From JAIQFL01 sp035501495 (lineage in GTDB: Bacteria; Acidobacteriota; Terriglobia; Bryobacterales; Bryobacteraceae): DNA of 64,000 bases. The notes under the pieces were generated by a model that made no database searches, was not told the DNA's origin, and was given only the letters and a program-made list of their open reading frames with translations. The stretch is taken from the NCBI GenBank assembly GCA_035501495.1, contig DATJWB010000016.1:1-64000 (forward strand), written 5' to 3'. Of this stretch, positions 26,303-35,609 are shown one piece after another. Numbering within the stretch: the stretch's first letter is position 1; the number at the start of each line of letters is the position of its first letter. A program made the translations under genes and the position numbers.

Positions 26303-28789
26303 CTACTCGTACCGCAGGGCGTTCAGCGGGCTGACGCGCGAGGCCCGGCGCGCCGGCAGATAGGCGGCGGCCATCGCCGTAGCCGTCAGTGCCGCCGCCG
26401 CGCACAGGACCACGGCCGCATCGAAAGCCTGCACGCCGTAGAGTTGGCTTTGCGTCAGGCGTGAGAGCGCCAGGGCCGCCGGAATACCCGTGGCCAGGCC
26501 GATGCCGAGGATCCAGAGCAGTTCCCGCATGACCATCCCGCGGATGCGCCCCGGGGCCGCGCCGAGCGCCATCCGGATCCCGATCTCGCGAGTGCGGCGG
26601 GTTACGCTGTGAGCCATCACGCCGTAGAGGCCCAGCATCGCGAGCAGCGTGGCCAACACAGCGAAAGCCGCCGCCAGTTGCAGGACGAGGCGCTCGGAGG
26701 AGATGTTCTTTCTGACCTGCTCGTCCAGTGTCCGCATGTTTTCGGGTGGCAGGTCGTGATCGAGGGAGGCCAGAACGCGGCGGATCTGCGGGATGGTCTG
26801 AGCCGGGGGTAGCGCCGAGCGGACATAGAACGACAGCGAGTTGAGATATTTGTCCTGCCGCCACGGCACGTAGAAAACGTTGGGCGGCTCCTGCTTCACT
26901 TTGGAGTAGTGGCTGTCTTTGACCACGCCGACGATTTCGATGGGAGTGTCGTCGGCCGAGAAGCGGACGCCGATGGGATTGCGGCCTTCCAGCATGCTCT
27001 TGACGAACTGCTGGTTGACGATGGCGACGTGCGGCGAGGCCAGGTTGTCGGCTTCGGTGAACTCGCGGCCGGCGATCAGCGGGGTGCCGATCTTGCCGAA
27101 GTACCCGGGACCGACCTCGTTGAACATGGAGTTCTTGTCGGCGCTTCCGTCCTTGGGAGTCCCCTCGATGTGGACGTCGGTGCCCCAGTTGCTGCCGGCA
27201 ATCAGCGGCACCAGAGACGCGGCCACGCCTTGCACGCCGGGTATGGCGGCCATCTCGGACTCGGTGCGTTCGAAGATCGAGCGGATCTGTTCGGGCTTGT
27301 AGCCATTGAGCGCCGGAGAGATCGAAAAGCCCACGACGTTCTCGGTGCGGATCCCCAGATCGATATGCAAGAGGTTGACCAGGGTCCGCAGGAAAAGACC
27401 TGTGGGAATCAGCAGGACGGCGGAGATGGTCACCTGCGCGCACACCAGGGCTTTGCGGACCCGCGCCGAGCCGCCGCCGGAGGATGCTTTGCCGGACTCG
27501 TCCTTGAGCGTGGTCCCGAGTGGTGTTCGGGCCGCGTCCCATGAGGGGTAGAGTCCGAAGAGCAGGCCCGTCGCGAGGGAGACGCCGACCGCAAACAGCA
27601 GGACGGGCCACTCGAGGTCCGAACTCAGGGAGTAGCTGGGGCTGTCTCCCGAGAAGGCATATAACAGCAGCTTGAGCGAGGCGGAGCCGAGCAGGATGCC
27701 CGCGACGCCACCGGCGGCCGCCAGCAATAAGGCCTCGGTGAGCAACTGTCCCATGATTTCGCCGCGGCCCGCACCCATGGCGGCGCGAATCGCGAGCTCT
27801 TTCTTGCGCTGCGCGGAGCGTGCCAGCAGCAGATTCGCGGCGTTGGCCATGGCGATTGCCAGCACCAGCACTGTGGCGCACATCAGGATCAGGAGCGGGG
27901 TGCGGTTACCGTCGCGCATGCTGCTGTTTCCCTGGCGGCCGTCCACCAGGGACATTTTGGATTGGCGGAACCGGTTCAATCGCGGCTCCTTCCAGTGCTC
28001 GGCCTTGGCGCGCTCCTCGCCCATGGCGTGGTAGGGGACCGTGAGCGCGGCTTCGGCCTGGGCGCGGCTGGTGCCCGGTTTCAGGCGCGCGATGAGGTAC
28101 AGCCAATAATCGTCGTATCGATCGGTGCCGTTCCAGTTGGGAGTGAGGAGGGGCTTGAAGCTCAGGGGAACCCAGGCATCGGGGTCGTGGCCCAAGGTGG
28201 TGCCGTTGAATCCTGGCGGCGCCACGCCCACGATGGTGAACGCCCGGCCGTTGATGCGGATAGGCTGGTTGAGCGCGTCGAGCTGCCCTCCCAGTTTGTC
28301 GTGCCAGTAGCCGTAGCTGAGCACGGCGACGGAATTACCGCCGCCGGGGCGGTCATCCTCGGGCTCGAGCGTGCGGCCCAGCAGCGGTTTGACCCCCAGC
28401 AGAGGGAAATAGCCGCCGGATACCACCTCGACCAGGCCCGGCACGGTCTGGGTACGGAATGCGAGATTGGCGCCGAGGCCGCGGAACCCGGCGAGGGCGG
28501 AGACCGGGTCCGCCTGCTTTTCGAGATCACGAAAGAAGCGGTAGCTGAAGACGTATTCCATGCCGCCCGAGTTGTTGGTGGAGCCGCGTCCGTTCTTGAA
28601 GTCGGCGGGCGACGTGACCAGCACGAGTTCCTCGGGCTTCTCCACCGGCAGCGAGCGTAGCACCACCTGGTGGAGCAGCGAGAAGATCGCGGTGTTGGCG
28701 CCGATACCCAAGCCTAAGGAAAGCACTACCACAAGGCTCAGCAAGGGTGATTTTGCAAGGCTGCGGAACGCATAACGGATCCTGGACAT
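26303..28789 (-). CDS. MacB/FtsX-like orphan permease (ADOP type)
   Basis: An 828-residue membrane protein with two copies of the MacB periplasmic core plus FtsX transmembrane unit, the arrangement called acidobacterial duplicated orphan permease. Helix 1 is near residues 15-38 (LSLGLGIGANTAIFS). The first FtsX block is near 285-430 (NLLLARSAQRKKELAIRAAMGAGRGEI), and the last near 700-828 (REIGIRMALGAAPGRI, ending LNALRYE). No ATPase gene is adjacent. Relatives act in export or stress sensing with a partner ATPase, but the substrate is unknown. A GGAGGA site precedes the ATG and a palindrome lies just upstream. Confidence 0.9.
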   Translation of the reverse strand: MSRIRYAFRSLAKSPLLSLVVVLSLGLGIGANTAIFSLLHQVVLRSLPVEKPEELVLVTSPADFKNGRGSTNNSGGMEYVFSYRFFRDLEKQADPVSALAGFRGLGANLAFRTQTVPGLVEVVSGGYFPLLGVKPLLGRTLEPEDDRPGGGNSVAVLSYGYWHDKLGGQLDALNQPIRINGRAFTIVGVAPPGFNGTTLGHDPDAWVPLSFKPLLTPNWNGTDRYDDYWLYLIARLKPGTSRAQAEAALTVPYHAMGEERAKAEHWKEPRLNRFRQSKMSLVDGRQGNSSMRDGNRTPLLILMCATVLVLAIAMANAANLLLARSAQRKKELAIRAAMGAGRGEIMGQLLTEALLLAAAGGVAGILLGSASLKLLLYAFSGDSPSYSLSSDLEWPVLLFAVGVSLATGLLFGLYPSWDAARTPLGTTLKDESGKASSGGGSARVRKALVCAQVTISAVLLIPTGLFLRTLVNLLHIDLGIRTENVVGFSISPALNGYKPEQIRSIFERTESEMAAIPGVQGVAASLVPLIAGSNWGTDVHIEGTPKDGSADKNSMFNEVGPGYFGKIGTPLIAGREFTEADNLASPHVAIVNQQFVKSMLEGRNPIGVRFSADDTPIEIVGVVKDSHYSKVKQEPPNVFYVPWRQDKYLNSLSFYVRSALPPAQTIPQIRRVLASLDHDLPPENMRTLDEQVRKNISSERLVLQLAAAFAVLATLLAMLGLYGVMAHSVTRRTREIGIRMALGAAPGRIRGMVMRELLWILGIGLATGIPAALALSRLTQSQLYGVQAFDAAVVLCAAAALTATAMAAAYLPARRASRVSPLNALRYE

Positions 28790-28801
28790 GGATCTCCTCC
28801 A

Positions 28802-28811
28802 GTCTATAGAC
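28802..28811. promoter_or_regulatory. Palindrome before the permease gene, possible operator
   Basis: The perfect 10-base palindrome GTCTATAGAC sits 13 bases before the start codon of the leftward permease gene, directly upstream of its ribosome site. It could bind the nearby PadR regulator or another dimeric repressor. A chance palindrome of this length is not excluded. Confidence 0.3.
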
Positions 28812-28852
28812 GACAGTGCTGGCTGGCGGTTATGAAGAATACGGAGACGGCG

Positions 28853-29032
28853 CTAACGCTTTTTACGGTCCGCCTTGTTGCGGATGAGTTCGTCCGAGAT
28901 GTTGGCAAGGACCTCAAGGTGACTGCCCTTCGAAGCCTGATCTTGAACGATCAGGATATTTCGCAGGATCTCGCGAATCTCGTCCAGCCCTCCATTCCCT
29001 GAAGGTGTACTGGAGCCGTTACCGTTTGACAT
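28853..29032 (-). CDS. Small helical protein of 59 residues
   Basis: A short open frame starting MSNGNGSSTPSGNGGLDEIR. After a Gly/Ser/Asn-rich N-terminus of about 15 residues comes a helical, charged part (DEIREILRNILIVQDQ ... LEVLANISDELIRNKADR) with a heptad-like spacing of Ile and Leu, so a coiled coil is plausible. It lies between the leftward permease gene and the divergent padR gene, near the padR promoter. Length, composition and its clean start and stop favour a real gene. I recognise no named family. Confidence 0.55.
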   Translation of the reverse strand: MSNGNGSSTPSGNGGLDEIREILRNILIVQDQASKGSHLEVLANISDELIRNKADRKKR

Positions 29033-29069
29033 GGTCTCATTGACATTTCTACCGCGTCGCCTCTAGGCC

Positions 29070-29098
29070 TTGACGCCAAACTCTGGTTGCTTTATCAT
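29070..29098 (+). promoter_or_regulatory. Sigma-70-type promoter of padR
   Basis: TTGACG at 29070-29075 and TATCAT at 29093-29098, exactly 17 bases apart, form the best promoter match in the window. The start point would fall near 29105, inside the inverted repeat at 29101-29115. Confidence 0.65.
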
Positions 29099-29100
29099 GA

Positions 29101-29115
29101 TCTCGGTAACCGAGA
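29101..29115. promoter_or_regulatory. Inverted-repeat operator over the padR start point
   Basis: Arms TCTCGGT and ACCGAGA around one central base form a perfect inverted repeat placed at the likely transcription start of padR. The place suits autorepression by the PadR dimer. Binding is inferred from position only. Confidence 0.6.
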
Positions 29116-29119
29116 ACAT

Positions 29120-29455
29120 ATGAGCAAGCCGTCCGATCTCGTCCAGGGCACCCTCGAAGCGCTTCTCCTCAAGATCCTGGCGCTCGAGCCGCTGCATGGA
29201 TTTGCCATCAGCCAGCGACTCAAACTGGTATCTTCCAACGTTCTCCAGGTCAGCGACGGATCGCTCTACCCGGCGCTCCACAAGCTGGAACAGGAGGGTT
29301 GGATCACCGCCGAATGGAAGACCAGCGAACTGGGCCGCCGCGCCAAATTCTATTCGCTCACGCGTCTCGGGCGGCGTGAGTTGAAGAGACAGACGGCCGA
29401 TTGGGAGCGGCTCTCCCAAGCCATCACTCAGGTCATGCGCCTCGAGGAGGCCTGA
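29120..29455 (+). CDS. PadR-family transcriptional regulator
   Basis: A 111-residue winged-helix repressor from the ATG at 29120 (MSKPSDLVQGTLEALLL). It shows the family's pattern: LHGFAISQRL in the first helices, VSDGSLYPALHKLEQEGWI for the recognition helix, and the wing RRAKFYSLTRLGRREL (about residues 70-90). Acidobacterial members typically head ADOP permease genes and repress them. Here the permease follows after 2 bases, and a palindromic operator overlaps the promoter. The inducing ligand is unknown. Confidence 0.93.
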   Translation: MSKPSDLVQGTLEALLLKILALEPLHGFAISQRLKLVSSNVLQVSDGSLYPALHKLEQEGWITAEWKTSELGRRAKFYSLTRLGRRELKRQTADWERLSQAITQVMRLEEA

Positions 29456-29457
29456 AC

Positions 29458-32121
29458 GTGCGCGCGGAGCACTGGTGGTACACCGTTCCGCTGCGGCTGC
29501 GATCACTGTTCCGGCGCGCGCGGGTGGAACGGGAGTTGGACGAGGAGTTGCAGTTCCACCTGGCGCTCCAGGCACAGGCCGGGACGTTTGGCGCTTGGAG
29601 AGATTTAGAACGTTCCAAGGAGGAATGCCGCGATATGCGTCATCTCAATATGTGGGACGACCTGGTAAAGGATGTCGCTTACGCCGCGAGAACGCTGCGC
29701 AAGAGCCCGCTGTTTGCCATTACGGCGGCCTTTACGATCGCGCTCGGAATCGGCGCCAGCACCGCGATTTTCAGTGTTACCGACGCCGTGCTGCTGCGCC
29801 CGCTTCCGTACCGCGATCCTGCGCGCCTGACGATCGTGTTCCGGTCGAATCCCGCGGGATCGCAGAGTAGTCACAATTTCCTCTATTCCAATGCCGATTT
29901 CTTCGACTTGCGCGACGGCGCCAGGCCGCTCTTCGAGGACATCGGCGGTGTCGCTTCGTTTCGCGCCTTCGTGCCCCGCGAGGACGGCAGCATGGAGCAG
30001 ATCGGCAAAGCGCTGGTCACCTCGAATTTCTTCCGGCTGATGGGAGCGCGCATCGTGCTGGGCCGTGATTTCGCGGATGAAGACGCCGTGCCGCAGCCGG
30101 AAAACGCGGACGTCCTGATTCCGCCGGGCAGCGCGGCGATCCTCAGTTATGAATACTGGCAGCGGCGCTATGGCGGCAGCACCGAGGTTCTCGGCCGGCA
30201 GATGCCGGGCGGATCCGGAGTGACTGCGGGTCCGAAGATCGTGGGCGTGCTGGAGCGCGGCTTTCGGCTTTACTTTCCATCGGGAGGGGTGATTGGGAAT
30301 GCGCCGGATTTCTGGGTCGCGAACAATGTGGGCTACGACAACGATCATCGGAATCTCATGCTGGTGGGCGCAATCGGGCGCTTGAGAAGCGGCGTCAGCT
30401 TGCGGCAGGCGCAGGAGCGGATCGAGTCGCTGACGACGGAACTGCGCAAGAATTCCATCGACCGGGCGGCGGTGATCCGGCTGCAGCCGATGGCGCTGTA
30501 CCTGGTGGAGGACGTGCGCCCCGCCATCCTGGCGCTGATGGGCGCGGTGATCTTTCTTCTGCTGATTGCCTGTGCGAACGTGGCGAATCTGCTGCTGGTG
30601 CGGGCTTCACTGCGCGAACGGGAGCTTGCCCTGCGGGCGGCACTCGGGGCGCGGCACTGGCGAATTGTCCGCCAGTTATTGGTGGAAGCGATGCTGCTTG
30701 CGGGGCTGGGCACGGTGCTCGGGGTTGGCATCGCGTGGGCCGGCGTTCGCGAACTCGCAAGCATGGCCCCAGCCAACCTGCCGCGCATCGAATCTACGGC
30801 CATCGATTGGCCGGTGTTGCTGTTCGCCGCCGCGGCGGGAGTGGCCTCCGCCGCCGTATTCGGCCTGATGCCGGCCGTTCGCGCCGCACGGCCCGACCTG
30901 ATGCACGTTCTCCGGGGAAGCGGGCACGGCTCCGGGGTTGGCCTGGGCGGGCTGTTGCGCAGCGGCGTGGTCATCGTGGAGGCGGCGCTTTCTTTCGTGC
31001 TGTTGATCGGCTCCGGCCTGATGTTTCGCAGCTTCCTGGCGCTGGAGCGAATCGACCCGGGGTACGACACCCACGGCTTGCTGACGTTCTACGTCACGCG
31101 GGACTGGCCTTTGCAGCGCCAGGACGGACGCCGCGAATTGCTGCGCGAGATGCAGTCGCGTCTCGCGGAGATTCCCGGCGTGGAGAGCGTGGCTGAGGGG
31201 TTGTCGGTCCCGCTGGCCAGCGGCGCGCGTCCGCGGAGCACATCGGCGCCACGACGCCCGCCCGGTCCGCCATCGGTGGAGGGGGCTGAGTTCCAGCAAG
31301 TCTCGCCGGGGTATTTCGAGACCCTGCGCACGCCGGTACTCGAAGGGCGAATCTTCACCGGGCAGGACGACCAGCCGGGGCGGAACCTGATCGTGATCGA
31401 TCAACTGCTCGCCGCCCGCGCCTTTCCCAATGAATCCGCGGTCGGGAAGCGCATGCGGATCCCGTTTCCAAATGCCCAATGGGCTGAGGTGATCGGGGTA
31501 GTCAAGCATCAGCGGCTCGGCTCGGTCGCGGATCCGGGCCGCGAGACGGTCTACTTCAGCGAAGGCTTCGCGGGCATCGGTGTGTCGCGGTATTGGGTGA
31601 TGCGCACGGCGGGCGATCCCGCGCGGTATGCCGGCGCCGTTCGCGACGAACTCCGAAAGCTCGACCGGCAATTGGTGCTCTCGAAGGTGCAGACCATGGA
31701 GACGCTGATCGATCGCGATCGGGAGCCAACGCGATTCTCGCTCCTGTTGATCGGACTTTTCGGCGCTATCGCGGTGGTGTTGGCGGGTGTGGGGCTGTAC
31801 GGCGTGCTGGCGTCGATGGTCCGGCAACGGACCGCGGAGATCGGCGTCCGCATGGCACTGGGGGCGGCCCCGGTGGGAATCGTGCAACTGGTGGTCAGCC
31901 AGGGACTGCGTCTCAGCGGGGCAGGAATCCTGCTCGGAGTGCTGGCCGCACTCGCGGTAACACGCGTGATGGCCAGCATGCTGGTGGGTGTGAAGCCGGC
32001 CGACCCGCTGACGTTCGCCGGTATGGCCCTCCTCTTCCTGCTGATTTCGGCTCTGGCATCATGGCTGCCGGCGCGGCGGGCCGCTGGTTTGGATCCTTCG
32101 GCGGCGCTGCGGGAGGAGTGA
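29458..32121 (+). CDS. PadR-linked MacB/FtsX-like orphan permease with prefix domain
   Basis: An 887-residue permease starting at a GTG 2 bases after padR. Residues about 1-60 (LRSLFRRARVERELDEELQFHLALQ) form the short helical prefix domain found on PadR-linked members. Two MacB-core/FtsX units follow: the first helix near 90-110 (ITAAFTIALGIGASTAIFSVTD), an FtsX block near 360-510, a second core near 560-730, and the last block near 750-887 ending LDPSAALREE. It is probably controlled with padR as one transcript. The substrate is unknown. Confidence 0.9.
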   Translation: MRAEHWWYTVPLRLRSLFRRARVERELDEELQFHLALQAQAGTFGAWRDLERSKEECRDMRHLNMWDDLVKDVAYAARTLRKSPLFAITAAFTIALGIGASTAIFSVTDAVLLRPLPYRDPARLTIVFRSNPAGSQSSHNFLYSNADFFDLRDGARPLFEDIGGVASFRAFVPREDGSMEQIGKALVTSNFFRLMGARIVLGRDFADEDAVPQPENADVLIPPGSAAILSYEYWQRRYGGSTEVLGRQMPGGSGVTAGPKIVGVLERGFRLYFPSGGVIGNAPDFWVANNVGYDNDHRNLMLVGAIGRLRSGVSLRQAQERIESLTTELRKNSIDRAAVIRLQPMALYLVEDVRPAILALMGAVIFLLLIACANVANLLLVRASLRERELALRAALGARHWRIVRQLLVEAMLLAGLGTVLGVGIAWAGVRELASMAPANLPRIESTAIDWPVLLFAAAAGVASAAVFGLMPAVRAARPDLMHVLRGSGHGSGVGLGGLLRSGVVIVEAALSFVLLIGSGLMFRSFLALERIDPGYDTHGLLTFYVTRDWPLQRQDGRRELLREMQSRLAEIPGVESVAEGLSVPLASGARPRSTSAPRRPPGPPSVEGAEFQQVSPGYFETLRTPVLEGRIFTGQDDQPGRNLIVIDQLLAARAFPNESAVGKRMRIPFPNAQWAEVIGVVKHQRLGSVADPGRETVYFSEGFAGIGVSRYWVMRTAGDPARYAGAVRDELRKLDRQLVLSKVQTMETLIDRDREPTRFSLLLIGLFGAIAVVLAGVGLYGVLASMVRQRTAEIGVRMALGAAPVGIVQLVVSQGLRLSGAGILLGVLAALAVTRVMASMLVGVKPADPLTFAGMALLFLLISALASWLPARRAAGLDPSAALREE

Positions 32122-32172
32122 CGTGGCGCGGGCACTCCTGTCTGCCGCGTCCCCACTCATGGGGACGCTTTT
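32122..32172 (-). repeat. Two-hairpin dispersed repeat, copy 6
   Basis: A leftward copy that starts at the base after the stop codon of the permease gene. Its hairpin at 32147-32168 has arms GCGTCCCC and GGGGACGC around ATGAGT, read leftward, followed by a T-rich run on the + strand. Here it could serve as a terminator for the permease gene. Confidence 0.85.
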
Positions 32173-32200
32173 TAAGTGTGCGGCTGGGCGACAAAAGCCG

Positions 32201-34672
32201 TCAGCCAATAAATGCGCTTCGTTTGGCCAGCGCGACGTAGCTTTCATAAGCGTCCTCTGCGATCGCGGTCCAACTGAATCGCTCTTCGGCGGTGCGGCGC
32301 GCCTGAGTGCCGATCGCGGATCGCAACTCTGCATTCCAGAGCAGGTCGCAGACGGATTTTGCGAAGGCCTCCCAATCGCCCTCGATGCAGGCATCCTGGC
32401 GATTGCGAAGGCCGAGCCCGGCGCATCCGATGGGAGTCGTGACTACCGCCTTGCCGCACGCCATCGCCTCCAGCACCTTGATATTGGTACCCGCGGAGAC
32501 TTCCAGTGGAACGGCCACCACCGTAGCTTTCGCGTAGAGCGGGCGCAGGTCCTCGACAAAACCGTGGACCTCGATTTTTGGGTGGGAGGCGGGTAGAGGG
32601 GCGTTGCGGGCGAAGCGCCGCCAGAAGAGCTCATGATCGGGGCCGGCCACTACCCGCAGGAGCACATCGGGAAAGCGCTTCCACACGCGCGGCATCACTT
32701 CCTGCCGCAGCTTTTCGAAACCGAGAATGTTGGGCAGGTGCCGGAACGACCCGACGTAGAAAACCTCGGGACTCGCAGTGGGCTCTGCGCGCGGTGTGAA
32801 GCGGGCGATGTCCACGCCGTTGGGGATGGTGAAGGTCGAGCCCGGCGACCGGTTTCCCGCGCGGGCTGCGGCTTCGCGGTCTTCTTCCGAAACGGTCCAG
32901 ACGCCGTCGTAGGCGCCCAGCCATTGACCTTCGAACTTCCGCCAGCGTTCGTACTCGCGATGGGCGGGGCCGCCGGGCGGCGCCGATTCGGCAAGCTGGC
33001 GGTAGAGGCTGAAGGTCAGGTCGTGCTCCACGAGGATGGCCGGCAGGTCCGGCGCGGCATCACGCAGGGCGGCGATGTGGGTGTACTCGATCTGGAGCAG
33101 GTCCGGTTTCCACCGGGCCTCGAGGTCTGCGATGATCGCCCGCAGCGCGGCCGACTGGTGTTCGCGCACTTGCGAGGGCAGGTCGTCGCTGCCGGAGGCG
33201 CGCTCGTCCTTGTCCACCACGCGGACATCGCGAAAGACTTCGTGCAGTTTCGGATAGTCAACCACGTCCTTCGACTCGCGGACCGCGGCCAGGATGAAAT
33301 CAACGCGATCGCGCAAGGCGCGGCACAGATTGTAGATCCGGACCGCGCCGCCATGCGAAAGCGGGTACGGCAGGAACGGCGAGACCAGCAGCACGCGAAG
33401 ACGGCCTGAGGCAGGCTGGGGAGTGGACACCAGGGCGGGCGCGAAGGCGATTGCTCCGCGCGCGAGGTCTGGCTCCCGGGGACCTAGGCGGCGCAACTCC
33501 CGATTGCGCAGAATGCTCAGAAGAAAGCCGGTCTCCTGCATGGGGAAATCCGGCTGCTCACGCAAAGCGCCTGCCTGTCCGATGCTGTAGCTGCGCCAGC
33601 CCGCCGCCGCAGCTTTCCAGAACAGGATCATCCACGCGGTACCGGCAAGGCTCGATCGCGGAATCCCGAGCGCGAGCAGTTTCCGGCGCTCCACCAGCAC
33701 GCTGGAGGAAATCGGCGCCAGCACCTGGCTGGCTTCTCCGGGTTGCAGCGTGCGGAAGGGAGCGAGCGGGAACAGCATCGATTTCCAGGCGCGAAAGTGG
33801 GTCTGCCGCGAGACGGCAAAAGTGCTGGGATGATCGAGCAGGGGCAGCAGGTCGTCCGTTGCGTGGATGGCTTTGGACTCTTCTTCCCAGAGAATCCAGG
33901 GCGCGCGGCTCGAGCGCGCGAATGCCTCGAACTTACGGCTGTCCCAGTGGCGGCCCGACTGGCTGAAGCGCGCCACAGCCCCCTCGCCGGCAGGACCACC
34001 CGGAGGGACTTCGATGTCGAGAGGCTCGCTTCCGTGCAGCCGCTGAAACAGCCGGTGGTTGGAGTATCCGCACCATCCGAATACCGCGGAGACCGTCCGC
34101 AAACCGATGGCGGCGGCCAGCAGGAGCAGGCCGGCGGCTTCGTCCTTCACGCGCGTGACCGGTCCCGACCTCCAGATGTGGTAGGAGATCAGCAGCCATA
34201 CGCCGCGGCCTACGTCCTGTACGGTGTGCCATCCGGAGTGGAAAAAATCGCGCAGGCGCCGCGCCGAATGCCGCGCGCTTTCCCGGGGCGTGGCGCGCAG
34301 GAAATCGCCGTGCTCATTCAGCACCAGTGCCCGGAAGGGGGGAATGAGAAACGGGGCGAGTTTCACGGGCCAGTTTCCATGTCCGCCCGTCCACGTGGTG
34401 ACACCGATCGCGACCCAGCGCGGCCAGAGGCGCCGCTGCGCCGCGAGGAGAAGGGCCAGGGAACTGCGCCTGACGAACACCTGTTCACACAGCGAGGCAG
34501 TATCGGGAGCAGGCGCCTGGGTGGCGAACAGCCAGATGGGAACGTCCGGAGCGCCGGTTCGAAGATGGAGCACGATCCGGTGACAATCTGCCGCGGTGAG
34601 CCCGAAAGCCGCCGCGACTTTGTCCTCGCCCTTGCCGGCGGCGCGGAGAATCGATCGGAGTAGCCCCTTCAT
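32201..34672 (-). CDS. Long GT4-family glycosyltransferase with novel N-terminal region
   Basis: An 823-residue protein. The C-terminal 400 residues form a GT-B glycosyltransferase of family 4. LLVSPFLPYPLSHGGAVRIYN near residues 430-450 starts the first Rossmann half, FTIPNGVDIARFTP lies near 625, and the donor-binding E-x(7)-E region falls around VSAGTNIKVLEAMACGKAVVTTP near 735. The first 420 residues have a hydrophobic stretch near 180-200 and a region that looks like a second, unrecognised catalytic or binding module (PWILWEEESKAIHATDDLLPLLDH). A bifunctional envelope-polysaccharide enzyme is plausible. The sugar is unknown. Confidence 0.8.
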   Translation of the reverse strand: MKGLLRSILRAAGKGEDKVAAAFGLTAADCHRIVLHLRTGAPDVPIWLFATQAPAPDTASLCEQVFVRRSSLALLLAAQRRLWPRWVAIGVTTWTGGHGNWPVKLAPFLIPPFRALVLNEHGDFLRATPRESARHSARRLRDFFHSGWHTVQDVGRGVWLLISYHIWRSGPVTRVKDEAAGLLLLAAAIGLRTVSAVFGWCGYSNHRLFQRLHGSEPLDIEVPPGGPAGEGAVARFSQSGRHWDSRKFEAFARSSRAPWILWEEESKAIHATDDLLPLLDHPSTFAVSRQTHFRAWKSMLFPLAPFRTLQPGEASQVLAPISSSVLVERRKLLALGIPRSSLAGTAWMILFWKAAAAGWRSYSIGQAGALREQPDFPMQETGFLLSILRNRELRRLGPREPDLARGAIAFAPALVSTPQPASGRLRVLLVSPFLPYPLSHGGAVRIYNLCRALRDRVDFILAAVRESKDVVDYPKLHEVFRDVRVVDKDERASGSDDLPSQVREHQSAALRAIIADLEARWKPDLLQIEYTHIAALRDAAPDLPAILVEHDLTFSLYRQLAESAPPGGPAHREYERWRKFEGQWLGAYDGVWTVSEEDREAAARAGNRSPGSTFTIPNGVDIARFTPRAEPTASPEVFYVGSFRHLPNILGFEKLRQEVMPRVWKRFPDVLLRVVAGPDHELFWRRFARNAPLPASHPKIEVHGFVEDLRPLYAKATVVAVPLEVSAGTNIKVLEAMACGKAVVTTPIGCAGLGLRNRQDACIEGDWEAFAKSVCDLLWNAELRSAIGTQARRTAEERFSWTAIAEDAYESYVALAKRSAFIG

Positions 34673-34754
34673 TTGCCCTAACGCCTCACAGTATCAAGGA
34701 ACGGCGGGCCTGCGCACCAGGACTCGCCCGGGAGCCCCGCCCATCGAGAGATCC

Positions 34755-35609
34755 ATGGGAGAATCGAGTGTGACTGCCGTGCAGACGAGAGTGAACGGCG
34801 AGACGCTGGACGAGCGCGAGATCGCCGAAGAAGCGCGCGCCATGCTTCCGCGGCTCGCCGAGGCAATGGCGGGCGAGCCTCGCGGCGCGGTGGTGGCCAG
34901 GGCGAGCGAATGGGCGCGTGAGAACGTGATCGAGCGGGTGCTCCTCCGCCAGGCTGCGATTGCGGATCCAGAACCGGTGAACGTTGCCGATTTGCAGTCT
35001 GGGGAGCCGCCTGGGGGATCAGGATACCAGCCCTCCTGCCTGCGCCGGGAAGCGATGAGCGAGGCCGAAGTAACGCATCGCATCGAACGGCTCAAGAAGC
35101 GGGTTACCGCGAAGCTGGCGCCGCCGAAGAGCAAAGAGGTCGGCGATTATTTCAAGAAGAATGCCGCGCAGTTCTGCACGCCCGAGATGGTACGCGCGGC
35201 GCACATCGTGCGCAACATCGACGAGCGTACGGACGAAGCCGCGGCACGGGCATCGATCCTGGAGATTGCCGGCAAGCTGGCGGACGGGGCCGACTTCGCT
35301 CAGACCGCTGACGCGTTTTCGGATTGCCCCGGGCAAGGCGGGGACCTGGGCGTGTTCGCGCGCGGCGCCATGGTCCTGGAATTCGAGCGGGTGGTGTTCA
35401 GCCTTTCTCCCGGGCAGGTGAGCGAACCGTTTCGAACGCCGTTTGGTTACCATATCGCGAAGCTGATCGAGCACCGTCCCCCGCGAATGCTGACGTTCGC
35501 GGAGGTGCGCGACCAGATCGCGGACATGCTGTATACCGCCAAGCGTACGCGCGCCTTGGAGCGTTTTCTGGATCAGCTCCGCGCCAAGGCGGTGGTCGAG
35601 ACGGCATGA
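34755..35609 (+). CDS. Parvulin-type peptidyl-prolyl isomerase
   Basis: A 284-residue protein. The N-terminal half is helical, as in SurA/PrsA-type chaperones. The C-terminal parvulin domain spans about residues 150-245, with VRAAHIVRNI, FAQTADAFSDCPGQGGDLGVFARG and FRTPFGYHIAKLIEHR. No signal peptide is seen at the chosen ATG, so it may act in the cytosol. It overlaps the formylglycine-generating-enzyme gene by 4 bp, so a shared client protein, such as a sulfatase, is a reasonable guess. An upstream in-frame start is possible, but that extension looks non-coding. Confidence 0.85.
   Translation: MGESSVTAVQTRVNGETLDEREIAEEARAMLPRLAEAMAGEPRGAVVARASEWARENVIERVLLRQAAIADPEPVNVADLQSGEPPGGSGYQPSCLRREAMSEAEVTHRIERLKKRVTAKLAPPKSKEVGDYFKKNAAQFCTPEMVRAAHIVRNIDERTDEAAARASILEIAGKLADGADFAQTADAFSDCPGQGGDLGVFARGAMVLEFERVVFSLSPGQVSEPFRTPFGYHIAKLIEHRPPRMLTFAEVRDQIADMLYTAKRTRALERFLDQLRAKAVVETA

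Noticed and set aside
25875..27881. A 668-codon frame on the minus strand overlapping the permease gene
   Set aside because: Same strand, other frame as the permease at 26303-28789 and the small membrane protein gene. The product is Arg/Pro-rich, with no motif.
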